From contig NC_088300.1 of NCBI RefSeq assembly GCF_032854445.1, positions 43,085,682-43,149,681 of the forward strand: 64,000 nt of DNA, in the 5' to 3' direction. Shown here in pieces: positions 52,001-62,426 of this stretch. A program made the translations under genes and the position numbers. Every line of letters begins with the position of its first letter. Position 1 is the stretch's first letter. Source of the stretch: Liolophura sinensis (Eukaryota > Mollusca > Polyplacophora > Chitonida > Chitonidae). Under the pieces are notes generated by a model. It made no database searches. It was not told the origin of the DNA and saw nothing but the letters and a program-made list of their open reading frames with translations.

Positions 52001-55000
52001 AGCCGCTAACCAAATACAGGAGGAGTGCTAAATGTTGAAACATTTAAGACACCATTTCAAATCAAGTCATACTACACGCATTGCTTCAAAAACAAATTTA
52101 CTGTTGAACAATAATCAAATGATAAAAAAAATAAAACAATTTATTCTTGTAACTGTCCTTGGAAACATCCTGGTTATGGATATACGGACATCTAAAAGCA
52201 AGCATCTTCTTAAAAGTTGCATTTCTTATGTGAAATGTCTTTTTTAATGCAAATAAATAATAATTAGACCAAACATACACTGTATTTAAAGTCTGAATAC
52301 AGGTTTGAAAATTTCATCTAGTGTGTGTCTGGGATTTTATGTCCTTTATAGTAATCCAATCAATTAACATAGTTCCGAGGAACAAACATAACAAACATAG
52401 TTCCGAGGAACAAACATAATTCCGAGGAACAAACATAGTTCCGAGGAACAAACATAATTCCGAGCAACAAACATAGTTCCGAGGAACAAAACATAATTCC
52501 GAGGAACAAAACATAATTCCGAGGAACAAACATAGTTCCGAGGAACAAGCATAATTCCGAGGAAAAAACATAGTTCCGAAAAACAAACATGATTCCGAGT
52601 AACAAATATAGTTACGCGAAAGCTACGCGACTGAAAAACTGCAAGTGCTTAAAAAGCCAAATTCGGACCAGAAATAACTAAATTTGTGGTTGTTACAATG
52701 TTCTGCAATAGAGAATCAATGTGTACACATTTTAAACTTCGAAGAGCACATCACTCTAACTGCAGTTATGTTTGAATGTATGACTGAAGTCTAAAGACGT
52801 ATGATAAACCAGACTTTGTTGTAGAGTGAGGCGAGGCACGTTTGATGTTCACGATGTGGATCGGCTAGCCGAAATGGTTGCCCCCCAGGTCTACAACAAT
52901 TTGCGCTTTTTCTTACTAATATGTGCTTTTTAGGTTAAAATTAAACATTAGTCATCGAAAATTTTAAACAATTAATAAATCATACGAACGTTTCACTTTG
53001 CTCTAAGCTGTATGTCTCGACGGTAAATTGTACATACATTGGAAGAGTTATGTCCCTTTCTACACAAACCCTTTGCTCGTAATAGTGCAGATATCACATT
53101 TTGCAACAGACCTTACCACAAATTTTCATTTTTGCGCACATACAGTTTCAATATAGGCTGTTTTAATAATTATTACAAGTTGAATTGGTATTCTATTAAA
53201 ATTAAATTATCGCACATACATATATAACAAACAGGCAAATCTAAGATCTGCCTCACAAAATTATTTATCAAATCATTTTACCAAATTATTTATTCCTTTG
53301 AAGCATGTAATATTTAACAAACTCAAATAAAACTGCATTCACCTGAACAATGCAAAGGTTTAAAACCTGTTTATGCTTTAGTAGGACATAAAGCACGGTA
53401 CGGTTGGTACAGATTTCTGCCGGATTGAGAATAAGGCCGTTGAGGGTACTGTAAATATTGATGTGATATCAAATAACATACCTGCATGCCGGCATCCTGT
53501 CAGGGCTTCTTCACATAAACACAAATCTGCTAACTAGAATAGCACTTCAGTTACATCAGACCAAAGGGACGGTATGTAATAAAAACCCGGTGTTGCTGTG
53601 TTTATCGAAAACGGAGCTGTTAAAACCAAGTCTGGGTTCGAGATAATAGATCGGTGTCGGGGTCTGATATATCAGGTCGGATTTGAGAAATCATGTCGAG
53701 GTGTGAGATAACATGTAAATTCCCTTTTAAGGCTGCGTAACGCTGGAATGGTGGAGTTTATTCTTAATAAAAAAAATCTTACCACGAGTCCACTGTGTTG
53801 TTGTGACGTCCACTGAGGGGACAGGGACATCCTTAACCCCGGGACCCCTCCCGGCGGGATGTGTTTCTCCCTCTTCCGCCACTTGGCTCGTCTATTCTGG
53901 AACCACACCTGCAACCAAATTAAGGCAGGAACTACAATACCTGATGAAACTGGTGAAAGGATGAGGTTTCCTGTTGTTTTGGTCTAGTTTACGGATTGAC
54001 GGCTTTAGTATGAGTTACCAACACTCAAGTACAGAAAGATGTTTGATTTAACCACGCTTTTATTTTTTTATTTATTTGATTGGGTTTTTTATTCCACACT
54101 CAAAAATGTTTAATTTGTACGACCGGGGCCAGTATTATGTTGGGAGGAAACCGTGCTGGCACTTTAACTTCTCAGCCCACCCCGTCATATTTTATTCGTT
54201 TACCCCACCGGTGTTTAACGCCATACTTGAAAGTTTTCCTTTATATAAAGGCGTTAAGGGCTAGTGGAGGATGAAAGTGGAGAGCCAGGAGCGTGCCTCC
54301 GTCTCTCGCCAGGCACTTAACAAATTTCTTGACTGAAAGTCGCTGGATTCGAATACTCAGCCTCACTGACCAAGATTTAACGAGCATGCGCTTAAACTCT
54401 ATGAGGTAGCGAGGGCTCATGCACTGCATGAATATCGGCACCTATTCCAGACTATAAGTTAATACCGGTTTAAATTCCACAACTGTGCCCAGAAGACCAT
54501 CATTCAAAACTCTGCTTAAAATCTGATAAGTCTGCTATAATAGTAATTTAACGAGTACACAGGACAAAATAAATCGTTTACATGTATTTTTCAAATGGAT
54601 GTCAGATAAGACTTTATTTGAAAACTACAACGCTTCAGGGAAGATTTTGTCAAGTGATATTGGAAACAATGGTCAGGTAAATTTGCGATGAAACGGATAT
54701 TATCCGAAAACCAGCTGTCTCTAAAATCTTCTTGAAAAACACAAAACACACTTATAACGCTCAATGACCATGTATAAAGCGACGCTGCGCTCGTGCATCA
54801 GGGTTGCTATGGTAACGACATGGCATCGTGTAGCAGTGATATCGAACCTGTATTCTGGACTCTGGTAACTTGATTCGGTTGGCCAGTTTCTCCCGCATGA
54901 AGATGTCGGGATAGTGTGTCTTGCGGAAGGCTCTCTCTAACTCCTGAAGCTGACGTGTGGTGAACGTTGTACGGTTTCTCTTTGTTCTTTCCCCGGTTCT

Positions 55001-58000
55001 ATCCTCACCAGCGCTCATTTCCATCATCCCGCCAGCCTCTGCTAGCCGAGCCGTGCCGCCCAGCTCACCTAGATACACAACAAAGCCAATCAACATCAGG
55101 CCTTCACAGGCTTGTTTGTGCACGAAACTAGGAGGAATAAACTCATTACCTTTTTACCTCACAGCACAAGTATACTGTGAGGGCGAATTTAATATTAATT
55201 TCAACATTTTCATCAAAATGATATGAATTATTTCTTGAATATATTTGTTTAGTTTTTATGGTAGGAGGAAACACACGACCACACGACCACACGACCATCC
55301 GTACGTTGCCGGCATTTAGCGCCGGAGAAAAGCCAACATGATGTTTTGAATTAAAATATCATCAAAATTTATCACTTTCGTCTTGAAGTTTAAAATGATA
55401 TTGCCACAACACAGTATGTATATCAGTAGTATACACGTAAAAGACACCCTGGTGAGCTGAAGGCATGTAGGAGAAGAGAAACATTAATAAACACACCCAC
55501 ATTCTTGGAATGCTCTGAGACATCTAATAGTAGAGAAACATTAATAACGCACCCACATTCTTGGTGTGCTCAGAGATGTGTGGGGGTAAAGAAACATTAA
55601 TAAACACACCTACATCCTTGGTGTGCTCGTAGAGATATATAGGCGTGGAGAAACATTAATAAACGCACCCACATTCTTGGTGTGCTCTATGACATGTAGG
55701 AGTAGAGAAACATTAATAAACGCCCCCACATTCTTGCTGTGCTCAGAGATATGTAGGCGCGTAGAAACATTAATAAACGCACCCACATTCTTGGTGTGCT
55801 GAGAGACAGGCAGGAGCAGAGAAACACGAATAAACACACCCACATCCTTGGTGTGCTCAGAGATATGTAGGAGTAGAGAAACATTAATAAACGCACCCAC
55901 ATTCTTGTGTGCTCAGAGACATGTAGGAGTAGAGAAACATTAATAAACACACCCACATCCTTGGTGTACTTAGAGATATGTAGGAGTAGAGAAACATTAA
56001 TAAACGCACCCACATTCTTGGTGTGCTGAGAGACAGGTAGGGGTAAAGAAACATTAATAAACACACCCACATTCTTGGTGTGCTCAGAGATATGTAAGAG
56101 TAGAGAAATACGAATAAACGCACCCACATTCTTGGTGTGCTAAGAAACAGGTAGGGGTAGAGAAACATTAATAAACGCACCCACATTCTTGGCCTTCTCA
56201 GAGATATGTAGGCGTGGAGAAACATTAATAAACGCACCCATATTCTTGGTGTCCTGAGAAACAGGTAGGGGTAAAGAAACATTAATAAACACACCCACAT
56301 TCTTGGCTTGCTGAGAGACATGTAGGAGTAGAGAGTCACGAATAAACGCACCCACATTCTTGGTGTGCTCAGAGATATGTAGGCGAGGAGAAACATAAAT
56401 AAACACACCCACATTCTTGGTGTACTTAGAGATATGTAGGAGTAAAGAAACATTTATAAACGCACCCACATTCTTGGTGTGCTCAGAGATATGTAGGAGT
56501 AGAGAAACATTAATAAATACACCCACATTCTTGGCTTGCTCGGAGACATGTATTAGTAGAGAAACATTAATAAACGCACCCACATTCTTGGTGTGCTCAG
56601 AGATACGTAGGAGTAGAGAAACATTAATAAACGCACCTATATTCTTAGTGTGCTCAGGGACGTGTAGGACTAGAGAAACATTATCAAACACTCCCATGAT
56701 ATTGGTGAGCTCAAACCGTCTATGTACGTATGTATGAGTAGGTAAGCACTTATAAACCCAACAGGGTTTCCCAAGAAAACACCATGGATGTGGGTGTATT
56801 AATGTTTTTTTCGTCACTCATAAACGATCGTTTCGGACTTAAGCAGGCGGGAGTATCGCTGGTTTATGTGGTTAAAGCCTCTGCAACAACCAAGCTCTTG
56901 ACCACTACGCTCGTGTCTTCTAGCTCTTACTGCTTCAGGTATGAGTCAGGAGGACTGACAGGTACCTAGCGAATGTCGTCGGTTTACTCCCACATACACC
57001 TATTTATTTATTTATTTATTTATCTGATTAGTGTTATACGCCCTACTCAAGAATATTTCCGTTATACGACGGCGGTCAGCTTTATGGTGGGTGGAAACCA
57101 GGCATAGTCTGGGGGATACCTCACCATAAGCAGGTTGCTTCCTAGGAATGGCGGAGGAGGAAGCCAGCATGAGCCCACAGTCACTGCACTCATACACCTG
57201 ATAGTTGTCGTATAAAAGCTCTTGAGCACGGCAACGAAATAAAATAGTTACATATACATTTAACGTATGAAATAAATGTCATCAGTAAAGAAAATCCTGA
57301 CATTTTACAAATAATAAGTAAATTGCATCAGGGGGTCTAAGTGACGATATTTATATTGCTACCTCACAGGAACACCATGCCGAAAACACCAGGCGTGACG
57401 CTCTACCGTCACTGCATAATGACACCAAGCCGGCCAGTTTGGAACTATCTTCTTGTTCTGAGAGCCAAACCAAGCAAATAACAAGTTGTCAAGTTTACAG
57501 TGTACATGTAATTCGACCTGAACTGAACTCCTTGGGCTGATCACTCAAATACTTCTTCTAGAAACCCGACTACTTCTTAGTAAAGCGTTTATACCGAGAT
57601 GTCTGAGTGTAGCGTTACATCAATTACACAGATCCCGTCTTCCGAACACAGCTTACCTATAATTTGTAACTGTGCCTACTCTAGACTAGAGGCCCGCACA
57701 TGACTGCGCAGCAGCCATATAGTTTGATTGAGGTTGCTTTGAGACTTTGATATCTACGTCAGGGATCGATTTGTACGGACAAATAGTTTAATTACTTCTA
57801 AACGAAAAGCCAAGCGTTGAATTTCGCTTAGGCCTGGAGTTTGTAGTCAGGCTCATTGACAGTAATTGCAACAAACATATTTATTTCGGACAGCCAGTCT
57901 TCCACGCAATTTAACAATGCCTGATATAGTATTAATATGTCAAGCTTCTACACTCAGGTGGTAACCACATTCAATGGCTGTAATAGGCGAGTTTCGTCTT

Positions 58001-61000
58001 CGAACTCTTTTATGGCTAAAAGTAAACCATGTCCTTGAGTATCATGTTACCTATCAAAACTGTGAGGCAACTATTTTTGATAACATTTACTATAACATGG
58101 ACGTACGAAAAACGTTTCACGAAAAACAATTTAGAGGAGACGAACGATGGATAAAATTGAGGAGGTGAACGTTTGTGAACTGGGGAAGTTCCTAATGGAT
58201 CGAGGTGTCACTTGTGCCTACGGGACACGGTTCGACAGGTGACCGGTAAATTGATATCAGCAAACGGTATCTATCATGTTTTACAAGTCACATGTACAAT
58301 ACGGAATTTTTTACCTTTCACGACAAAAGATTTCGAATTCGAAACTCCTCTTTATAAATATACGTTTTCATTTTCCTATGCACAATCTTTCATGCAATTC
58401 AACAGCGTACGTAACAATAATTTGGCAAGCTTCTAAAGCCTTGTGGGGTTGGCGATTGGTCGAAAGTGATATGAAGTACATGCGAATTATAAGAGTATAT
58501 GTACGGTACGTTTGCACTGTTTGTGCTAGGAAGATGTGTTAACTACAAAGGATGTAAATTACAAATTAAATAAAACAGAATGACACCCAGACTTCGTACC
58601 ACTTTCATACGACATCACAGGCCGTTTTAAAATCACGACAAAAACCAAGGAAATCATACAGCATCACCAACTGACTGGTCTCCTTTATCTTGACGATCCA
58701 GCGATAGCTGGCTTCTCCGACTGGCCAGTAGAGTTAATACTTACACAGTTACAACTCTGATGTGTATGTTTTTATTTTTTCAAGTAACGGTCATTTCACG
58801 AATTCAAAAAGAATTCAAAAAGATTCTAAATGTTGTTGTAATCTTTATAAGCATTTTCCATTATCTCAAGAAAAGACTTGAAGACTTAATTTTCGAAACG
58901 CTTACGCTAATCATTAACTAACAATGCATGGTCCTAAAATATATTATAGGGTATTATGTATAGCATGTCAAGGATTATCAGTTATTTTCACACGTAACAC
59001 GCATATATATGCCAACATTGCACGAGTAACAAGATGCTGAGTACAATAACTCACTTAGCAGAAGTAAGACACAACAAGACCAGGTGTGCATATGCATGTA
59101 TATAGCACCGCAGGTATGTAAGACTGGGCACATTGGGAAAATTTAAAAGTGTCGCCATGTTAGATATATATGATTATGTTCTCCGCTGACGTCACGCGAA
59201 CATTGTATTACCTGTTAGCCACATGAGGTACGAGTGACGCAATATTTCCGGTTTCTCTAACATAACATGGCGTATGGCCTCGAGAAAAGTGCAGATTAAA
59301 AGTTGATTTATAGAGTTAGTAGGCACGTCGGCAACAAATGGCTCTGGTCGATTAGGTCTTTCACAACCATCTTTCAAAATAACCAAGGTTACCGCATATT
59401 ATGGGTTGTGTTTTTATCGAAAATAGAAGCATAACGCGGTAGAGTGTGACAGGCCTCGTTTTTCTTGTCATTTACTGAAAGTAGTTTTTATCGTGTTGTA
59501 TAAAAAAAGTTGTGTAACAAATTATAAATTACGCCCATAGTCACGCCTGCCATTTTTTAAAAATAACTATGACGTCATCTGAGGCAATGAGTTCTTGGAG
59601 TTAAAACCAGGCTTATGGAGTTTAACGTTATGAATTAGAAAAGATATTCTGACTGGATTTTCCTTTCAATAATATACACCTACAACATATCAATGTGTAG
59701 AGCTTGTGGCGTTAAGTGTCACTAACTAAATACAATTTTAACTGAGTATAGGTGATTTTACAGAAAGCTGAATATAGATGACTGGCTAAAAGATATAGAC
59801 TATTATACCGTCACCTATCATAATATGGATATTACTACCGCCATCTATGTTGTTAGAACAAACTATAAGTTAATCCCCAGATTGGCACAAAACAATTATC
59901 TACACTGCGCCTGTTCATTTATTTTCACATCAGCGGTTGAACATATGGATTAGCTTTAAGATGTAATCTTAAAAAGAATCTGTTCTTTTCATGAAAATTT
60001 TGTACATAAACTGTTGTCTAAGAGTATATGTAACGCTGGAGTTAAAAGTAATAAACAGTATGCAGAGAAGATGCAAAATTGTTACAAACACAAGAGTTAG
60101 TAATTGTCTTCTCTTCTCTTGTTATACCCTAGTCTTGATTGTTACAAACACAAGAGTTAGTAATCGTCTTCTCTACTCTTGTTATACCCTAGTCTTGATT
60201 GTTATAAACACAAGAGTTAGTAATTGTCTTCTCTTCTCTTGTTATACCCTAGTCTTGATTGTTACAAACACAAGAGTTAGTAATCGTCTTCTCTACTCTT
60301 GTTATACCCTAGTTTTGATTGTTATAAACACAAGAGTTAGTAATTGTCTTCTCTTCTCTTGTTATATCCTAGTCTTGATTGTTACAAACACAAGACTTGG
60401 TAATCGTCTTGTCTTGTTATACCCTAGCCTTGATTGCTATAAACACAAGACTTAGTAATCGTCTTCACTTAAATCTTGCAAATACCATTTAAAATTTAAA
60501 AAAAACGTAACTTTTTTGTTCCCATTTAAAGACACATGTAAATGCATTTAACTGATATCGAAGCATACAACATAGTCCTCCATATTTAGAAAAATATGTA
60601 GAGATCACAATCTCTATAAAATTCGATCGTTTCGTTTTGGCTGCGCTGCATGCTTTGCATCTGTATTTATGCATATCGCATTCTGAGCAATTCTGCACAG
60701 CGAAAACGAATGGATCTGATTTAATTGAGATCATAAAAAAGCCTTGCTGGTAGAGTTAGCGACAGTATTACATCTGTACAGTCATTAACCTTCCTAGATC
60801 TGCCCGTTTTTTTACTATACACGGTTTTTATATATGTAAAACAAGAAAATGTTCGGCGTAATACACAAGTGTATAAAAACAGTTTTCACATTCTAACAGT
60901 AATTATTTAAGGTACTATATTATCTGACCACTTCTTTTTGTTACTCTCTTGAGTTTGTTCCATTACCAATACTTGATTTTGTTTAATGTTTAATTGTGTT

Positions 61001-62426
61001 ACAGTTTAATGTTTTCTGGCGTTGTTAGGAAATAACTTTTTTGAAATAGTTTTTATATTTATTGACAATTACTTCCAGATTGCTATATTATCAAAGTATT
61101 ATAAGAATATAACCTGTAAATATTTAACTATGCTGGCGGGATCCCTAGCACGAAATGGAAATTGTATTTCTGATGCGCATGTATTAAAAGTTTTCTTGTT
61201 AACTTACTTAATTTTATTTACTTCGGCAAACCTTCGGGAAATTAACATATCAATTTGACAGGTGGGACATAAAAGACAGTGACTGAGATAGACATGGATT
61301 ATGAAAATTGTGATAAGTGGGTTATAAGCGGTTCTCTACATTATATATCTCCCGTACAATATTCTGACTCCATTCTCACCCTTAAACCTATAGTAAAACT
61401 CTCGCCCCTCTGGCCTTACATACGTCTTTCATTATTGTTGAACTAGTTTTAAGCTGAGTGTGGCTCTAAGTCAGGTGGTACGTGTAATTCTTAGGGATCT
61501 GTCTGTTTTCCTGCACTCAAAAATTTATAACCATCGCGTAGGCTTAGTAAAATTCGTGAAATTCAGTTTGCTGTATAACCAACTGCACAAATATCTACTC
61601 TACTGACTCTACTCTACTGACTCTACTCTACTGACTCTATACTCTACGACCCACATATCCTTAAATTGGACCGGCCCAGCTCAAGCACAGTTGGTAGAGC
61701 GTCTGATTCGGGAGCGGTAGATCCAGGGTCAACCCTTGGTCGTGTCACACCTAAGACCTTAAAAGAGGGCCTTGAAGGGGATAGTGCAACAACTGGTTGA
61801 CCCGTTTCAGTATAATGGCTCGGGCGGGACGGCTACTTACCTTCGGTAAGGCGTCTCAGTGAAGCAGCACTAGATAAAAGAGCGGTGCAAATCCGTCCTG
61901 CAACAAGGAGGCACATCACATGCACTCTAAGGATTCTTTTGTCGTCATATGACTGAAAAATTGTTAAGTATGACGTTAAACCCCAAGCACTCACTCACTC
62001 ACTCTTTTAATTGCCGCTATAGAGAAATGTATCTACTCTACTGATTCTACGGTATTGACACTTCTCTACCGACTGTACCCTACGGTCCGCATACCCTTGT
62101 GTATATTGTGACCTACCGGAGGCTCCACGCCCAGGGTAATCCTCGCGATCACCAATCACCGTGTCATCACGCTTCAAGATGTTCGTAATGGAAAACTTCA
62201 AGTCTGACACAGGTGTTTTTGTCTCTTGTGGTTTTTGATCATTCGTGTCTCTCTCTTCGTCACCACTCTCAATAGCTCCACATTCACCGACTGTATCTTC
62301 CTCAACTGGCTCTGTTTTGACGACCCCCTGTGTGTGGTCTGTGTCACAGGGGCTGGGTGCGGGCCCAGGGGACGCGTTGAACAGCCGGCAGGGGTCAGGC
62401 GATACACTACCCATCTCCAACGACAT
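45835..62426 (-). CDS. PRD-class (paired-like) homeobox transcription factor, Isx-like, four coding exons
   Basis: Spliced CDS is complement(45835..46071, 53783..53908, 54848..55068, 62117..62426), 894 bp, 297 residues. Domains: eh1/octapeptide-like FSITNIL at residues 78-84 (repressor recruitment in this family), homeodomain at about 132-191 with R5, W48, F49, Q50 and N51 present, and an OAR-like motif at about 274-288 ending nine residues before the stop. Q50 is typical of paired-like factors, which bind TAAT palindromes as dimers. All three introns join in phase (1, 0, 0) with GT-AG ends, and the intron between homeodomain residues 46 and 47 is a hallmark of the class. The FSIxxILKR context and the homeodomain resemble Isx; other PRD-class families with OAR motifs (Alx, Arx, Rax, Drgx) cannot be excluded without a tree. 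A nuclear DNA-binding regulator is inferred. The class is near certain; the orthology is not. Confidence 0.93.
46649..46801 (-). mobile_element. Meta-tail SINE, 5'-truncated
   Basis: A minus-strand copy with its ATTTATTT tail at the low-coordinate end, containing ACGACGGCGGCCAGCATTAT. It is flanked by a 12 bp target duplication TAACAATAATAT (46637-46648 and 46802-46813), so the 5' truncation occurred at integration. Confidence 0.87.
46880..47020 (-). mobile_element. Old Meta-tail SINE fragment
   Basis: GTTTAACGCCATCTTCAAG, then TTATCCGAAGGCTGTCAG and a degraded middle region. It lies between two younger copies. Confidence 0.55.
47141..47358 (+). mobile_element. tRNA-headed Meta-tail SINE, near full length
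   Basis: Head GGGGCCTCCGAAGCC, middle region, then CACCATAATGCTGGTCGCCG and the TATAAGTAAAATATTCTTGAG tail, cut off before the usual A-rich end. The B box region is damaged. No clean target duplication was found. Confidence 0.82.
48870..50370. repeat. 40/81 bp minisatellite in homeobox intron 3
   Basis: Starts with about 31-36 bp units (CAGAGGGTGCACAAACAGAT, 48960-49090), passes through variable units and a C19 run (49278-49296), and becomes a regular 81 bp two-part unit at 49850-50340 (GTGTACGAAGGGATCTGTA...GTGTCCGAGGGTGCCTATAC). A SINE fragment sits in it at 49505-49612. Confidence 0.9.
49505..49612 (+). mobile_element. Meta-tail SINE 3' fragment inside the 81 bp minisatellite
   Basis: The tail domain only (GGTTTCCTCCCACCATAATG to AATAAATAAACAAA). 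The tandem array continues on both sides, so the SINE landed in it. Confidence 0.82.
52365..52612. repeat. 19 bp palindromic tandem array
   Basis: About 13 units of ACATAGTTCCGAGGAACAA, with some as ACATAATTCCGAGGAACAA. Each unit has the dyad GTTCC-GA-GGAAC. Confidence 0.93.
53783..53908 (-). CDS. Homeobox gene coding exon 3 (recognition helix)
   Basis: Encodes residues 178-219, starting [15 protein letters not shown], the third (DNA recognition) helix with Q50 and N51. The acceptor is TTGCAG immediately before GTGTGG, and the donor is GTAAGA after CTCGTG. Exactly 42 codons, phase 0 on both sides. After the homeodomain the sequence is rich in Pro, Gly and Ser with no recognised domain. Confidence 0.96.
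53909..54847 (-). other. Homeobox gene intron 2
   Basis: A 939 bp intron interrupting the homeodomain between residues 46 and 47. About 54058-54330 contains one or two diverged minus-strand Meta-tail SINE fragments. No coding sequence is seen. Confidence 0.93.
54058..54330 (-). mobile_element. Diverged Meta-tail SINE fragment(s) in homeobox intron 2
   Basis: TATTTATTTGATTGGGTTTT, then ACGACCGGGGCCAGTATTAT and GGGAGGAAACC, followed near 54210 by what looks like a second, older fragment (GTTTAACGCCATACTTGAAAG). Confidence 0.7.
54848..55068 (-). CDS. Homeobox gene coding exon 2 (homeodomain helices 1 and 2)
   Basis: Encodes residues 105-177: a short linker, then homeodomain positions 1-46, including R5, F8 and the helix 1 and 2 core ([22 protein letters not shown]). 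The acceptor is a T-rich tract ending CTAG at 55069. The donor follows CAG at 54848 as GTTCGA, weaker than consensus but exactly at the conserved intron site between homeodomain residues 46 and 47. The first two bases complete the glycine codon begun in exon 1. Confidence 0.95.
55256..55343 (-). mobile_element. Old Meta-tail SINE middle fragment
   Basis: ATGGTAGGAGGAAAC, a three-fold CACACGAC expansion, ACCATCCGTACGTTGCCGGC and CGGAGAAAAGCCAACATGA match the middle region of the family on the minus strand. Confidence 0.5.
55430..56720. repeat. 57 bp minisatellite, more than 20 units, in homeobox intron 1
   Basis: Units of about 57 bp: GTAGGAGTAGAGAAACATTA, then ATAAACGCACCCACATTCTTGG and TGTGCTCAGAGATAT. 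The array stays in register for long stretches; 57 is a multiple of three, which explains the long open frames on both strands. Confidence 0.95.
57002..57190 (-). mobile_element. Meta-tail SINE in homeobox intron 1
   Basis: A minus-strand copy with a (TATT)n tail, ACGACGGCGGTCAGC core and part of the middle region. The 9 bp duplication CATACACCT is at 56993-57001 and 57191-57199. Confidence 0.85.
60077..60465. repeat. 60 bp minisatellite with 120 bp higher-order unit
   Basis: 60 bp units (ATTGTTACAAACACAAGAGT...GTTATACCCTAGTCTTG) alternate two variants (AATTGT with CTCTTCTC; AATCGT with CTCTACTC), about 6.5 units. The last units are shortened. Confidence 0.95.
61592..61640. repeat. CTACTCTACTGACT short array
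   Basis: The 15 bp unit CTACTCTACTGACTC is repeated about three times just before the SINE at 61670. A diverged version lies after the SINE at 62028-62095. Confidence 0.85.
61670..62006 (+). mobile_element. Second-family tRNA-derived SINE, full length
   Basis: A tRNA-like head (CAAGCACAGTTGGTAGAGCG as A box; GGGTCAACCC in the B box position), a unique middle and the tail CATATGACTGAAAAATTGTTAAG...GACGTTAAACCCCAAGCACTCACTCACTCACTC. It differs from the Meta-tail family in tail and 3' end. It lies about 110 bp inside intron 1 from the homeobox exon 1 donor. Confidence 0.8.
62117..62426 (-). CDS. Homeobox gene coding exon 1 (start codon, eh1 motif)
   Basis: Encodes residues 1-103 plus the first base of codon 104. 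The frame has an upstream in-frame stop (TAA) before the ATG at 62426. A second ATG four codons later has the stronger context (G at -3, G at +4), so initiation could be at either. The exon ends TCC-G before the donor GTAGGT at 62116. The encoded region is acidic in the middle and carries FSITNILKR at 78-86. A phase-1 end matches the next exon exactly. Confidence 0.88.

Larger units (their letters stand above)
46072..53782 (-). other. Homeobox gene intron 3
   Basis: A 7.7 kb intron. It holds Meta-tail SINE copies (46649-46801, 46880-47020, 47141-47358, 49505-49612), an 81 bp-period minisatellite (48870-50370), a 19 bp palindromic array (52365-52612) and otherwise AT-rich sequence with nothing recognised. 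The stretches 47360-48860 and 50380-52360 show no convincing exon. Confidence 0.85.
55069..62116 (-). other. Homeobox gene intron 1
   Basis: A 7.0 kb intron. It contains a SINE fragment (55256-55343), a 57 bp minisatellite (55430-56720), a minus-strand Meta-tail SINE with target duplications (57002-57190), a 60/120 bp minisatellite (60077-60465), a CTACTCTACTGA short array (61592-61640) and a second-family SINE (61670-62006) only about 110 bp from the exon 1 donor. The stretch 57200-60070 has no recognised feature. Confidence 0.85.

Noticed and set aside
52314-52605. Three overlapping minus-strand frames of ([10 protein letters not shown])-like repeats
   Set aside because: Made by the 19 bp palindromic array, which reads open in all three frames.
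52365-52612. CRISPR-like array of short repeats
   Set aside because: Units are contiguous without unique spacers and the DNA is animal nuclear.
55610-56817. Several long minus- and plus-strand frames (up to 225 codons)
   Set aside because: All lie in the 57 bp minisatellite and are open in more than one frame, so they reflect unit length rather than coding.
60000-60455. 154-codon plus-strand frame
   Set aside because: Reading of the 60 bp minisatellite; the unit is a multiple of three.
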